Below are positions 53,601 through 60,659 of a stretch of DNA of 64,000 nucleotides, in pieces (within the stretch, counting starts at the first letter, position 1; the number at the start of each line of letters is the position of its first letter). Origin of the DNA: Schumannella luteola. Lineage in GTDB: Bacteria; Actinomycetota; Actinomycetes; Actinomycetales; Microbacteriaceae. A program made the translations under genes and the position numbers. The DNA is taken from positions 930,001 to 994,000 of the forward strand of contig NZ_JACBZY010000001.1 in the NCBI RefSeq assembly GCF_013408685.1, given 5' to 3'. The notes beneath the pieces are model-generated. The model had not been told where the DNA came from. It saw nothing but the letters and a program-made list of their open reading frames with translations, and ran no database searches.

Positions 53601-56600
53601 CGTCACCGGCAAGAACGACGGCAACGTGACGCTCGGCAGCGTCACGCTGGCCGACTCCCTGGCCGGACTCGGCACCCCCGTTCCCACCTGGCCCGGCCAG
53701 CAGGGCACGCTCGGCGTCGGGCAGACCGTCACCTGGCAGATCCCGTACACGGTGACCCAGGCCGACGTCGACGCGGGAGCGATCCAGAACATCGCGACGG
53801 TCAGCGGCACCTCCCCGAAGGGCGTCACGGTCTCGGGCGACGCCCCCGCGACCGTCACCCCGACCGTGGCCGGGCCGAAGATCGGCGTGACCGATCAGGG
53901 CGCCCTCGCGCCCGGCGCCACCGGCGTCGCGGGCGACAAGGTCACCTGGTCGTACGTGATCACCAACACCGGCGACGTGACCCTCACCGGCGTCACCGCA
54001 TCCGAGTCGCAGACGAACGCCACCGCCGTCAGCTACGGCGCCTGGCCCGGCGCGACCGGAACGCTGGCCCCCGGTCAGAGCGTCACCGCGACCACCACCT
54101 CCACGCTGACCCAGGCCGACGTGAACCGCGGCACCGTCACGAGCGGCGTCTCGACGCGCGGCACCGGACCGGCGCCCTCGTCGACCGTCGTCACCGCGAC
54201 GGCGCCCGCGACCGTGAGCATCCAGGCCCGCCCGGCGTTCACCAACCTCAAGAGCGCCCGCTTCCTGAACGGCGGCACCGGGCAGGTCGGCGACACGATC
54301 GAGTACAAGCTCACCGTCACCAACACCGGCAACGTCACGCTCTACCGTGCGCAGCTGATCGACCCGCTGCCCGGCCTCGGCACACAGAACCCGACCTGGC
54401 CCGACCCTGCTCAGCCGGGCGTCATCCAGCCGGGGCAGACCGCGACCGGCGTCGCGAACTACGTCGTGACCCAGGCGGATGTCGATGCCGGCTCGAAGTC
54501 GAACATCGCCACGGCGCGGTTCTACTTCACGCCGACCGGCAGCGCGAGCGACCCGCACCTCGACGTGCCCTCGAACGAGGTCGTCACGCCGCTCGCCCAG
54601 TCGCGCCCGTCGCTCTCGATCAACGAGACCGGCTCGGTGCCGCAGCCCGGCACCGTCGGCAAGACCGTCACCTGGACCATCACGGTCACCAACAACGGCA
54701 ACGTGACGGTGAACAACGTCGCCCTGACCGCGGCCAGCACGGCCGGCCTCGCGAACGTGACCACCACCTGGGGCGGCAACCCGGCCGGCACCCTGGCTCC
54801 GGGCACCTCGCTCACCGTGACCGGCACGACCGTGCTCACCCAGGCCGATGTGGATGCGGGCGCGACCTCGCGCACCAGCCAGGCGAGCGGCACGTCCGCC
54901 CGCGACGGCAGCGCCGTCGGCCCGGTGAACGCCGGCGCCACCGTGCCGACGGTCGGCAGCGGCCCCGGTATCGCCGTCACCAAGTCGGCCGCGCTCGCCC
55001 CGGGCGCCACCGGCAAGGCCGACGACCTGGTCGACTTCACCTACACGCTGACCAACAACGGCAACGTGACGCTCACCCAGTCGGCGCTCGCCGATGCGCT
55101 GGGCCTGACCGGCCCGATCGCCTACGACTGGAAGGGCAACCCGGCGGGCACCGTCCCGGTGGGCACCACGATCACCGCGACCGGCACCTACCGCCTCACC
55201 CAGGCGGATGTCGACCGCGGCTCGATCTCGAGCGCCGTCACGGGAACCGGCACGGCGCCGAACGGCACCAAGGTCACCGACAGCGCCACCGCCGGGGTGA
55301 CCATCGCGGCCGCGCCGAAGCTCGTCGTCACGAAGGACGGCACCGTGCGCGGCGGGGGAGTCGGCGCCGTGAACGGCGTGATCGACTACGCCTTCACGAT
55401 CAAGAACGACGGCAACGTCACCCTCACGCTGGTCGACCTCGTCGACTCGCTGGGCGGCGTCAGCACCCCGGTCATCACCTGGCCGAGCTCCGGCCCGGCG
55501 GGCACCCTCGTGCCCGGCGCGACGGCCACCGCGACCGCGAACTACACGATCACCCAGAACGACATCGACAAGGGCAGCGTCGCGAACGTCGCCACCTCGA
55601 CCGCGAAGCCGCCTGTCGGCGACAAGATCAGCCAGTCGTCGAACACCTCGAACGTGACCGTCGGCGGCGCGACCACCGCGCCGAAGATCACCGTGACCGA
55701 GACGCCCACGCCCGCCAGCGGCCTCCGCGTCGGCGACGCCGTGAGCTTCGCGATCACGATCACCAACAGCGGCACCATCACGGTCACCGACACGACCCTC
55801 GCCACGACGCTGCCCGGCATGACCGTGTCGGCGATCTCGTGGCCGGGCGCCGCCGGTGTGCTCGCCCCCGGACAGGTCGCCCGCGCGACCGGCACCTACA
55901 TCGTGACGCAGAGCGACGTGGATGCGGGCAGCATCAGCGACACCGCCTCGAGCACCGCCGTGGGCGTGCGCGGCGGCAACGCACCGCCGGCCTCCGCCTC
56001 TGCGACCGCGACGACCGTCGCGGCCGGCCCGGCGATCACCGCGACCGATGAGGGACGTCTGCAGCCGGGCGCCACCGGCGTCGCCGGCGACGATGTCCAG
56101 TGGCTCTACCGCGCGACGAACTCGGGCAACACCACGCTCACCGCCGTCACCTTCGCCGAGGGACTGAGCGGTTCGGCCGCCCCGATCGTGACCGAGTGGC
56201 CCGACCCGTCGAAGCCCGGCGTGCTGCTGCCCGGCCAGACGGCCATCGCGGTCGGCGACTACACGCTCAAGCAGAGCGACGTCGACGCCGGCACGATCCG
56301 CAGCAACCTGACGGTGACCGGAACCTCGGCATCCTCCGGCTCGACGAAGGTGACCGACGCCGCCACGGCGAACGTGCCGATCGAGGCGCGCCGCGCCCTC
56401 AGCGCGGTCAAGAGCGGCTCGCTCGTCAGCGGCCTCGGCGCCGTCGGCGACACCGTGCGCTACACGGTCGACATCACCAACACCGGCAACGTCACCCTCT
56501 ACCAGGGCACCCTGCTCGACCCCCTGCCGGGTCTGCAGACGCCGACGATCACCTGGCCGACGGCCGAGGAGGGCACCGTGCCTCCGGGCGAGGTCGTGCA

Positions 56601-59600
56601 CGGCGAAGCCGACTACGCGCTGACCCAGGCGGATGTCGACCGCGGCTACATCGACAACACCGCCCACGTCGCCGCCTGGAGCACGAAGACCGGCCAGGCG
56701 GACGCGAACAAGGCCGAGGCCGCGACCAACACGGTGCGCGTCACGACCGAGCAGGCCGTGCCGCAGCTGACCGTCACCAAGGCGGCGAGCGTCGGCGGAA
56801 CCGGCAAGGTCGGCGACACGATCACGTACACGATCACGACCAAGAACACCGGCAACGTGACCGTCAAGGGCCTCGCCGTCACCGACCCGCTGCCGCGCCT
56901 CAGCGGCGTGACGACCACCGGCCTCGCCGCCGACGGCTCGCTCGCGCCCGGCGCGACCGCGACGGGCAAGGCCACCTACGTGCTCGACCAGGCCGACGTC
57001 GACACCGGCAGCGTCACCAACCGCGCCGCCGCGAACGGCACCTCGGCCCGCGACAGCAGCCCGGTCGGCGCGCAGAGCAACCAGCTGGTCACCCCGGTGT
57101 TCGCCGGCATGCCCGCCCTCAGCGTCACCGACGCCGGCGCGCTCAACGCCCCCGACCAGAACAAGGCCGGCGGCGCCGCCACCTGGACCTACGTGGTGAA
57201 GAACACCGGCGACGTCACCCTCACCGGTGTCGCGGTCGCCGACACGCTGCCGATCGGCGCTCCGACCTACGCGTGGACCGGCCCGGCCGGCGTGCTCGCG
57301 CCGGGAGCCTCGGTCACCGTCACCGCGCCCTACTCGCTCACCCAGGGCGACGTGGATGCGGGCGGCCCGATCAGCCAGGTCACCGCCACCGGCACGCCGA
57401 AGGTCGGCGCGAACGCGACCGCCCAGGCCACCGCGACCATCCCGGTCACGGCGAGCCCGACGATCACCGTCGCCCAGACCGCGCAGCTCGACAAGCCCGG
57501 CCAGAACGGCCTCGGCGGCGAGATCGACTACGGCTTCACGATCACCAACACCGGCAACACGACCCTCACCGGCGTGACGCTCGGCAACACGGTCGTGGGC
57601 CTCACGGTGCCGAGCTACACCTGGCCCGACCCGGCGAACCCGGGCGTGCTCAAGCCGGGCCAGTCGGCCACCGCGACCGCCACGCACCAGATCTCGCAGG
57701 CGGATGTGGATGCCGGCAAGGTCGATAACCTCACCACCGTCACCGGGCGCAACCCGGCCGGCGGCACCGTGACCAATCAGTCGGCGCCGACCAGCATCCC
57801 GACCGCGGCCCCCGCCCCGGCGCTCAGCCTGGTCAAGGGCGGTGCGCTGCAGAGCGGCACCGGCAACGCCGGCAGCGTCGTGCGCTTCACCTTCACGCTG
57901 AAGAACACCGGCAACGTGACCCTCAGTGGCCTCGCGGTGCAGGAGCAGCTGCAGGGCGCCGGGGTTCCGACGATGACCTTCCCGACCGGCCAGCCCGTGC
58001 TGGCCCCGGGCGCCTCGGCCACCGGGTACAGCGACTACACGCTGACCCAGGCCGACGTCGACAAGGGCAGCGTCGCGAACACGGCGACCGCGTCCGGCAC
58101 GGCTGCGCCGAACGGCGCCCCGGTGTCGACCACGTCGAACACCTTCACCTTCGACACCGCCACCTCGCGGCCGCGCATCTCGACCACGCAGACCGGCGTG
58201 TTCGAGTCGGGTCAGACCGGCAAGCTCGGCGACACGGTCGACTACACCTTCGTGATCACCAACACCGGCAACACCTCGCTGAGCGGCGTCGACGTCACCA
58301 ACACCGTGGCCGGCCTGCGCGACGCGCAGTACACCTGGCCGGCCGGGCAGACCGCGGGCACCCTCGCGCCGAACCAGTCGGTCACGATCACGGCGAAGCA
58401 CGACGTGACGCAGGCGGATGTCGACGCGGGCGTGATCCGCAACGTCGCCACCGGCAGCGGATCCGACCCGAAGGGCAGCAAGGTCAGCGACGCGGCCCCC
58501 GAGGTCGTGCTGCCGCTGGCGACCGCGACGACGGAGCTCGACCTCACCAAGGTCGGAACCCCGCGTCAGGATGCGCGCGTCGGCGACACGATCGACTACG
58601 CCTTCACGCTCACCAACAACGGCACGCAGACGCTGCACGACGCGACCATCGTCGACGGACTGCCCGGCGTCAGCACGCTGGCCTACGGCACCTGGCCGAG
58701 CGGCACCGCGGGCGTGCTGCGCCCCGGCGACGAGGTCACCGCGTCGGCGACCTACGTGGTCACCCAGGCCGACGTCGACCGCGGCAGTGTGCGCAACACG
58801 GCCTCGGCATCCGCCCTCGACCCGTCGAACACGCGCCTCAGCGCCACCTCGCCGGTGTCGGTCGTCAACACGCCCCCGGCGGCGCCGAAGATCGGCATCG
58901 ACAAGAAGGCGGCGCTCGCGCCCGGCTCGACCGGTCGCGCCGGCGACACCGTGAACTACACGTTCACCGTCACCAACACCGGCAACGTCACGCTCGAGAA
59001 CGTGACCGTCGGCGACCCGCAGCCCGACCTCGGCAACTGGAAGTACACCTGGCCGGGAACGCCGGGCGTGCTCAAGCCGGGCGAGGTCGCCACGATCACC
59101 GCCGAGCACGCGCTCACCCAGCCCGAGGTCGACCGCGGCGTGCTCGACACGGTCGCCGAGACCGGCGGCGAGGGGATGGGCGGAGGTGCTCCGGTGAGCG
59201 CCACTGACGCCGCCCCGGTGGTCATCGCGGCCGGCCCCGCGCTGACGCTGACGAAGACGGCCACGCCGCGCAGCGCCTCGCCGACCTTCGGCACCGTGAT
59301 CGACTACACCTTCGTCGTCGAGAACACCGGCAACGTCACGCTCGAGAGCGTCGCCGTCACCGACCCGCTGCTCGCCGGAACCGAGATCAGCTACGGCTGG
59401 CCCGGCGCCAACGGCCGCCTGCTGCCGGGTGAGACGGTCACCGGCACCGCGAGCTACACGGTCACCCAGGCCGACGTGGATGCCGGAGCGATCGCGAACA
59501 CCGCGACCGCCACCGGAACCGCGCCCGACGGCACGACGCAGCCCACCGCATCCGGCTCGGCGACCGTCGCCGTGCCGCACGGCTCGGCTGTGAAGCTCAC

Positions 59601-60096
59601 GCAGAGCGTGCGCCTCGCCGACGGCGCCGCCGGGTTCGCGGGCGACACGCTGATCTACACCTACGTGATCACCAACACCGGCTCGACCACGCTGCACGAC
59701 ATCGTGCTCACCGACCCGAAGAAGGGCCTCGGCGCCTTCAGCTACGGTCCGTGGCCGGGCGGCGTCGCGGGCGTGCTCGCCCCCGGCGAGAGCGTGACCG
59801 TCACGGCGCCGTACGTCATCCAGCCGGGTGACGAGGGCACGCTCGTGCCGGGCACCTCGACGGTGACCGCGGTCGGACCCGACCCCGACGAGCAGGTCAC
59901 GTCGGCGTCGAGCGCCGACATCCAGCTGCCGCAGCGTCCGGGTGTTCCCGGCATCCCCGGCCTCCCCGGCAACGGAGGCCTCGCCCACACCGGCATCGAC
60001 CCGACCTACCCGGGCCTTCTCGCGCTGCTTCTCCTACTCTGGGGTGGAGCGCTGGTCGGCTGGAACGTCCGGCGCCGACGTAAGGAGAACGCATGA
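41698..60096 (+). CDS. Giant secreted DUF11-repeat surface protein with LAxTG cell-wall sorting signal
   Basis: About 6,132 residues (roughly 0.6 MDa) from GTG 41698, which has GGGGAG upstream; ATG 41581 is an alternative adding 39 residues. Order of parts: long polar N-region; hydrophobic signal core ILALTLAVVVGALSGAVL ending at AIANA; a head of about 400 residues (WGTNGGTEPNYQATVNGD onward, reminiscent of DUF3344-type surface domains); a first divergent DUF11 repeat; 46 regular repeats of ~118 residues; a last degenerate repeat; Pro/Gly linker; LAHTG, hydrophobic helix and RRRRK tail. Each repeat carries NTGNVTL and Q-x-DVDxG boxes of the DUF11 family. Cysteines occur only in the head and first repeat. 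It probably forms a long wall-anchored fibre for adhesion or aggregation, attached by a class E-type sortase that is not in this window. Confidence 0.9.
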   Translation: MSTWGEPADAQRQKSPRRGARIRIFKNESNWGEPGASYFSRFARILALTLAVVVGALSGAVLPTAIANAVVVEWGTNGGTEPNYQATVNGDFVNAGNGVLACTSMYVSNAGSCANLHAATAPSTTNPNVNDYANMINSNTVNGFTTNSSSATLTVPSGAKVVKAFLNWSANTGVYTGDTRPLCGAYDTTSSQATLPSGSATGYQTRAVQFRVGSGAIAAYAPDSLREDAASQATARYYSASADVTTAFASVATGSSVTVSAGNLWAPQGAGCYAGWSVTVVYDYGTYIVGNANSVPHRVIYYEGHVREGRNDAALSVDFNGFTAVDKGTRAGFTLYEGDRGITGDAASYARAGSTTFTEIPNSAALDSAGNNAGVNGNIGIGRASGSVRYTNTSDTSAFTNQSVDVATANLTNVVAGDSKVTLRLGTSGDSYLLTNAVLSVPTAGLQVTKSYNGTDDIQYRTAGEKATFTITIQNTGAGILQNIKVVDDQADCSRTLTGITLAPLATTTYTCTATNNTTAGYTSTATATATTVVGGYLAEGADSTTVAKSSIALAKSSALAAGATGKAGDSVNYTLTATNDGSGPLTGVTITDPLITNLVYGTWSSGTSGTLNQGGSVTATGTYVLKQSDVDAGSIANTATTTGTDADGGVKPTATAARTQPVAATPALTLNKTGALASGATGKVGDTINYSFVVTNTGNVTLKSVGVTDPLSGLSAITFGTWSSGTTGQLNPGGSVTGTATYTIKQADVDRGNVPNTATATGTPPTGSAVTATSSRTVTVATAAPAITTTKAAAYTTGSGAVGSVVTYTFTARNSGNVTLTGVAITDPHAGLSALTYSWPGTAGTLAPGATVTATATYTVTQADVDAGTITNTATAAGTSPTGTAVNATANATIAPQTSAPNLVFTKSGTANGQAAGSVVTYTFTLRNTGNVTLTGVGVTDPLAGLSAITYSAWPSGTAGRLNVGDQVTGTATYTLKQSDVDAGSVANTSTAVATPPTGAAINRTSSATVPVAPTGTIAVTKSGAYLSGTGAVGSVIRWSITFRNTGNVTLSGVTLTDSLAGLGTPVITWPGTAGTLAPGATATATADYTVKQSDVDTGSVANTASVTARTPGGGAVSGASPTATVQTSAANPGVTIAKTGQIAGGAAGNAGNVITYTFTLRNSGNVTLTNVGVTDPLAGLGTITYTWPTSTAGTLAPGATATGTASYTIKQSDVDTGNVKNTATVTGTTPTGGTATNTSGQVTTNTAAAAPAISTTKAGALVAGSTGVAGDTVRWTITLVNTGNVTLTGVSVADSLAGIGALTYTGLGANSSLAPGATATAVGTSTLSQADVDSGSVINTATGSGSSPTAVRVSSASTATVVVAPTGSLSITKTPSVTSGATAGSTITYTFLVRNTGNVTVSTATITDPLAGLSAITYSGSRTLAPGATVTGTATYTVKQSDVDAGSIKNTAGVSGTTPKGATVTASSGQVTVTTVAPAPAVTVTKTAAYTSGSGAVNSVITYTFVARNTGNVTLTGVAVSDPHAGLSTITYGTWPSGTTGTLAPSTQVTATATYTVTQADVDAGSVRNTAAVAGTPPTGAAVTGSSGEVSIATATAAPALTFTKTGSAAGATAGSTVTYTFTLRNSGNVTLNGVSASDPLSGLSSITYGAWPSGTANTLRVGDQVTGTATYTVKQSDVDAGSISNTATATGTPPTGAAITRTSSATVPLAGVGVLNVTKAGALAPGATGKVGDTITWTIVAKNTGNVTLTNVAVTDSLSGLSALSYTWPTGQTAGTLAPNQQVTATATYAVTQADVDAGTVTNTATTTGRNPSGGTVTGASSPASVTLAASAPAITVQKSGAIAGGAAGNAGNVINYTFTITNTGNVTLRGVAVTDPLSGLSAPIYTWPTSTAGVLAPGAVATATATYTIKQSDVDNGSVANTASVTGTPPTGAAVTNTGSTVTNTATAAPGVVVTKTGQLATGATGKAGDTVNWSFTVRNSGNVTLTGVVINDPLVDISARTYTWPSGQTAGTLAPGQTATATATYVLKQSDVNGGSVVNTATGVGTTPKSGPATSQQVSATVTIQSSASLSLTKTPSVASGAKVGDTITYTFVARNTGNVTLTAVAITDPHVGLSTISYGPWPGGTANVLAPAEQVTATATYTVTQDDVNSGRVNNSASVSGTTPTGGTVSSTAAVSVPATPAAPAIDLTKTAAITTGNGGVNSVITYTFKLTNSGNVTVTGARIADPLPQLSPLTYQWPNAPPQGTLNPGDSVTATATYTITQADVDRGFVQNRATGFATPKITGGTEFSTQSPQVTTPTAASAPRLALTKTGSASGTTAGSTVTYSFTLRNTGNVTLTGVGISDPLLGANGVTLSNWSGGVAGTLAPNGTVSGTGTYTVKQSDVDAGSIANTATATGTPPTGAAVTTQGSATVPLAATGALSLSKSASPSGNVKLGDVVTYTFVATNTGNVTLSGVTISDPLAGLSRVEYGTQSRTLAPGGTLTGTATYTVTQADVNRGSIANTASVTGRTPAGQNPTASSPTVTTSTVAAAPSITTTKTAAVSDGGVVGDRVTYTITARNSGNVSLTGVVISDPMFTPAQINYGAWTSGTTGLLQPGQTVTATAVRTVTQADVDNGGITNTATSTGTPPTGANVSNSATITTPLATRAPSIQLAQTGALAPGSTGKANDTVTWSFTITNNGNTTLTGVTLSPTLAGITAPVFGTWPSGTAGTLAPGQSVTATATSQLTQAQVDARSVTDPATTAGTPPTGANVTASAPATVALTPASTISIVKTGTAPANAAVGDKITYGFTLRNTGATTLTGVAVSDPRLGSTPITYTGLGTGASLAPGASATASASYTITQADIDAGTVTNTATVNSVNPQGTAVTGTSNSVTVATGQQAGAVSIAKSASPASGVARGGTITYTFTVRNTGNVTLTGVAVTDPMFPGASDISYGTWPGGTTGTLAPGATVTATASHVVSQADFDLGRVDNQATVTGKTPTNITVSGQSATVSTTTAAANPSISFTKSGTPTTGLKLNDTVVWSFAFSNTGDVTLSGIAIADQLAVTGLTYTGLGANSSLAPGASGTATANYKVTQADVDAGSIVNSATITANPARGAQLTRTATATVATSAQPSIALTKTAAIDGNKAGNVGDTITYTFTASNTGNQTITGVVIDDPLARLGTITYGTWPTVTAGTLPPNTSVVATAKYTIAQSDVDGQSIVNTATVTGTASGTPVTATAGPVTTAVVAAAPALTATKAANVTSGAKVGDVIRYRVVLANTGNQTLHGVTAVDAHAGLGAITYTWPGQAGVLAPGESATARANYTVTQADVDAGSIANTAHGESLNPANTAVRSNDSALTITTDPQRATIAITDSGALPAGSAGKADDIVTWTYVVTNTGNVTLSSVGVTESQTNATAPQYTWPGATGVLAPGQSAQVTTTYKLLQADVDRGSVTSNVATVGTPQTGAKPTANATASVTVAPNPAFTVIKRAEFRNGGVGNVGDVIRYSLDVANTGNVTLSNAALTDHLPGLGEQFPTWPDPAKPGVIPPGKGATGYADYTVTQADVDRGSITNTAGVSFSTPAGATVQKPSNTVVTPLAQSRPLLSITETGVPDSPANVGKNVTWTVTVTNNGNVTVNNVVVTDPALQNPVLNWGANPAGSLAPGTSVTLTGTTVITQADVDAGQATNSSSAQGTSARDGSAVGPVTANAAAPTATAGPSIGIQKTATKAAGFTDKAGDTVNLTYLVTNNGNQTLSGVAIADTLADTTITFGAWPGGTAGTLAPGATVSATSTHKVTQAEVDAGRSESPATTTGTSTRGTKVTSTSTAGVDIVSKPGMTLVKKGTVGGSGGVNAPISYGFTITNTGNVSLSLISLVDSLPGVSAPSFVWPDKTEPGVLQPGEVATATSSYSITQADVDAGQVTNTATASGKPPVGDTIFVSSGQVITTVAPAAPKITVTQTATPTTGVKVGDQVTFTVTGKNDGNVTLGSVTLADSLAGLGTPVPTWPGQQGTLGVGQTVTWQIPYTVTQADVDAGAIQNIATVSGTSPKGVTVSGDAPATVTPTVAGPKIGVTDQGALAPGATGVAGDKVTWSYVITNTGDVTLTGVTASESQTNATAVSYGAWPGATGTLAPGQSVTATTTSTLTQADVNRGTVTSGVSTRGTGPAPSSTVVTATAPATVSIQARPAFTNLKSARFLNGGTGQVGDTIEYKLTVTNTGNVTLYRAQLIDPLPGLGTQNPTWPDPAQPGVIQPGQTATGVANYVVTQADVDAGSKSNIATARFYFTPTGSASDPHLDVPSNEVVTPLAQSRPSLSINETGSVPQPGTVGKTVTWTITVTNNGNVTVNNVALTAASTAGLANVTTTWGGNPAGTLAPGTSLTVTGTTVLTQADVDAGATSRTSQASGTSARDGSAVGPVNAGATVPTVGSGPGIAVTKSAALAPGATGKADDLVDFTYTLTNNGNVTLTQSALADALGLTGPIAYDWKGNPAGTVPVGTTITATGTYRLTQADVDRGSISSAVTGTGTAPNGTKVTDSATAGVTIAAAPKLVVTKDGTVRGGGVGAVNGVIDYAFTIKNDGNVTLTLVDLVDSLGGVSTPVITWPSSGPAGTLVPGATATATANYTITQNDIDKGSVANVATSTAKPPVGDKISQSSNTSNVTVGGATTAPKITVTETPTPASGLRVGDAVSFAITITNSGTITVTDTTLATTLPGMTVSAISWPGAAGVLAPGQVARATGTYIVTQSDVDAGSISDTASSTAVGVRGGNAPPASASATATTVAAGPAITATDEGRLQPGATGVAGDDVQWLYRATNSGNTTLTAVTFAEGLSGSAAPIVTEWPDPSKPGVLLPGQTAIAVGDYTLKQSDVDAGTIRSNLTVTGTSASSGSTKVTDAATANVPIEARRALSAVKSGSLVSGLGAVGDTVRYTVDITNTGNVTLYQGTLLDPLPGLQTPTITWPTAEEGTVPPGEVVHGEADYALTQADVDRGYIDNTAHVAAWSTKTGQADANKAEAATNTVRVTTEQAVPQLTVTKAASVGGTGKVGDTITYTITTKNTGNVTVKGLAVTDPLPRLSGVTTTGLAADGSLAPGATATGKATYVLDQADVDTGSVTNRAAANGTSARDSSPVGAQSNQLVTPVFAGMPALSVTDAGALNAPDQNKAGGAATWTYVVKNTGDVTLTGVAVADTLPIGAPTYAWTGPAGVLAPGASVTVTAPYSLTQGDVDAGGPISQVTATGTPKVGANATAQATATIPVTASPTITVAQTAQLDKPGQNGLGGEIDYGFTITNTGNTTLTGVTLGNTVVGLTVPSYTWPDPANPGVLKPGQSATATATHQISQADVDAGKVDNLTTVTGRNPAGGTVTNQSAPTSIPTAAPAPALSLVKGGALQSGTGNAGSVVRFTFTLKNTGNVTLSGLAVQEQLQGAGVPTMTFPTGQPVLAPGASATGYSDYTLTQADVDKGSVANTATASGTAAPNGAPVSTTSNTFTFDTATSRPRISTTQTGVFESGQTGKLGDTVDYTFVITNTGNTSLSGVDVTNTVAGLRDAQYTWPAGQTAGTLAPNQSVTITAKHDVTQADVDAGVIRNVATGSGSDPKGSKVSDAAPEVVLPLATATTELDLTKVGTPRQDARVGDTIDYAFTLTNNGTQTLHDATIVDGLPGVSTLAYGTWPSGTAGVLRPGDEVTASATYVVTQADVDRGSVRNTASASALDPSNTRLSATSPVSVVNTPPAAPKIGIDKKAALAPGSTGRAGDTVNYTFTVTNTGNVTLENVTVGDPQPDLGNWKYTWPGTPGVLKPGEVATITAEHALTQPEVDRGVLDTVAETGGEGMGGGAPVSATDAAPVVIAAGPALTLTKTATPRSASPTFGTVIDYTFVVENTGNVTLESVAVTDPLLAGTEISYGWPGANGRLLPGETVTGTASYTVTQADVDAGAIANTATATGTAPDGTTQPTASGSATVAVPHGSAVKLTQSVRLADGAAGFAGDTLIYTYVITNTGSTTLHDIVLTDPKKGLGAFSYGPWPGGVAGVLAPGESVTVTAPYVIQPGDEGTLVPGTSTVTAVGPDPDEQVTSASSADIQLPQRPGVPGIPGLPGNGGLAHTGIDPTYPGLLALLLLLWGGALVGWNVRRRRKENA
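43033..59940 (+). repeat. 48 tandem DUF11-type repeats, with a six-unit higher-order period
   Basis: I count a divergent first unit starting at 43033, 46 regular units from 43351 to 59589 (mean 117.7 codons), and a degenerate last unit from 59590. Consensus parts are TKTG, GDT(I/V)xYTF, NTGNVTLTGV, DPLxGLS, YxWPxGTxGTLAPG, TATATYT, QADVDAGSI, NTATxxGTPPTG. Units six apart resemble each other more than neighbours do, for example units 4, 10 and 16, and units 25, 31 and 37. Block starts measured at 44059, 46147 and 48271, and at 51775, 53881, 56035 and 58177, give spacings of 2.09-2.15 kb. Confidence 0.88.
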
Positions 60097-60548
60097 AGTC
60101 CACCGCCCTTCGCACTCTGACCGCACTCGCCGGCGTCGCCTTCGTCGCCGGAGCGCTGGCCGGATGCACGGGAGGTGACGACTCCACCGCGAAGAAGTCG
60201 GCATCGCCGAAGCCGTCGACGGCGCCGTCGCAGGTGACCGAGGTCAGCGACGCGCCGGGCACGGGCGAGGGCTTCGAGGGAGCGCGCAACGACGTCGAGG
60301 TGAAGAAGTGCGAGCCGGCCGACGGCGGCTGGGCGATCTCGGGCACCGTGACCAACTCGAGCGAGGCGACCGCGAACTACCGCATCTACGTCTCGCTGCT
60401 CGACAAGGACAGCGCGACCCTCGGCCTCAAGCAGGTCAACTCGGATGGCGTCGAGGCCGGCAAGAGCGCCGACTGGAACGCCGACATCGCCGTCGACGGC
60501 AAGAACCTGCAGTGCGTGCTGCGGGTGGAGCGCTACCCCGCCTCCTGA
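60093..60548 (+). CDS. Small FxLYD-like lipoprotein coupled to the giant gene
   Basis: 151 residues. The ATG overlaps the stop codon of the giant gene (ATGA), so it is translated by re-initiation in the same operon. A signal peptide ends in lipobox LAGC (Cys25), followed by a Ser/Pro/Lys-rich tether and a small beta domain with KKCEPADGGWAISGTVTNSS and YRIYVSLLDKDSATLG, typical of FxLYD domains. Two cysteines in the domain (CEPAD and LQCVLRV) may pair. It could be a membrane-side partner in presenting, folding or anchoring the giant protein (inference from coupling). Confidence 0.85.
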   Translation: MKSTALRTLTALAGVAFVAGALAGCTGGDDSTAKKSASPKPSTAPSQVTEVSDAPGTGEGFEGARNDVEVKKCEPADGGWAISGTVTNSSEATANYRIYVSLLDKDSATLGLKQVNSDGVEAGKSADWNADIAVDGKNLQCVLRVERYPAS

Positions 60549-60659
60549 CCCGCCGTTCCGACGGATCGCCGACTCGCAAGAGACGTTCTGTCGAATCGCT
60601 CTGGTGCCATGCCGAAACGGCAGGGGATCCCGCGCGCGGGCGCTCCTAGCCTCGACGGC

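Noticed and set aside
43033-59940. Regular repeats considered as a CRISPR array or satellite DNA
   Set aside because: The period is ~350 bp, in-frame, and conserved at protein more than DNA level, with typical DUF11 motifs. There are no short identical repeats with unique spacers and no cas genes.
48655-59988. Very long open frame on the minus strand (about 3,777 codons) opposite the giant gene, and a similar one of about 2,260 codons at 41263-48045
   Set aside because: Its translation is Arg/Gly/Asp/Val-rich with no recognisable fold or start signal. Highly repetitive GC-rich coding DNA with fixed codon choices keeps the complementary frame free of stops. The plus strand has a signal peptide, family motifs and a sorting signal.
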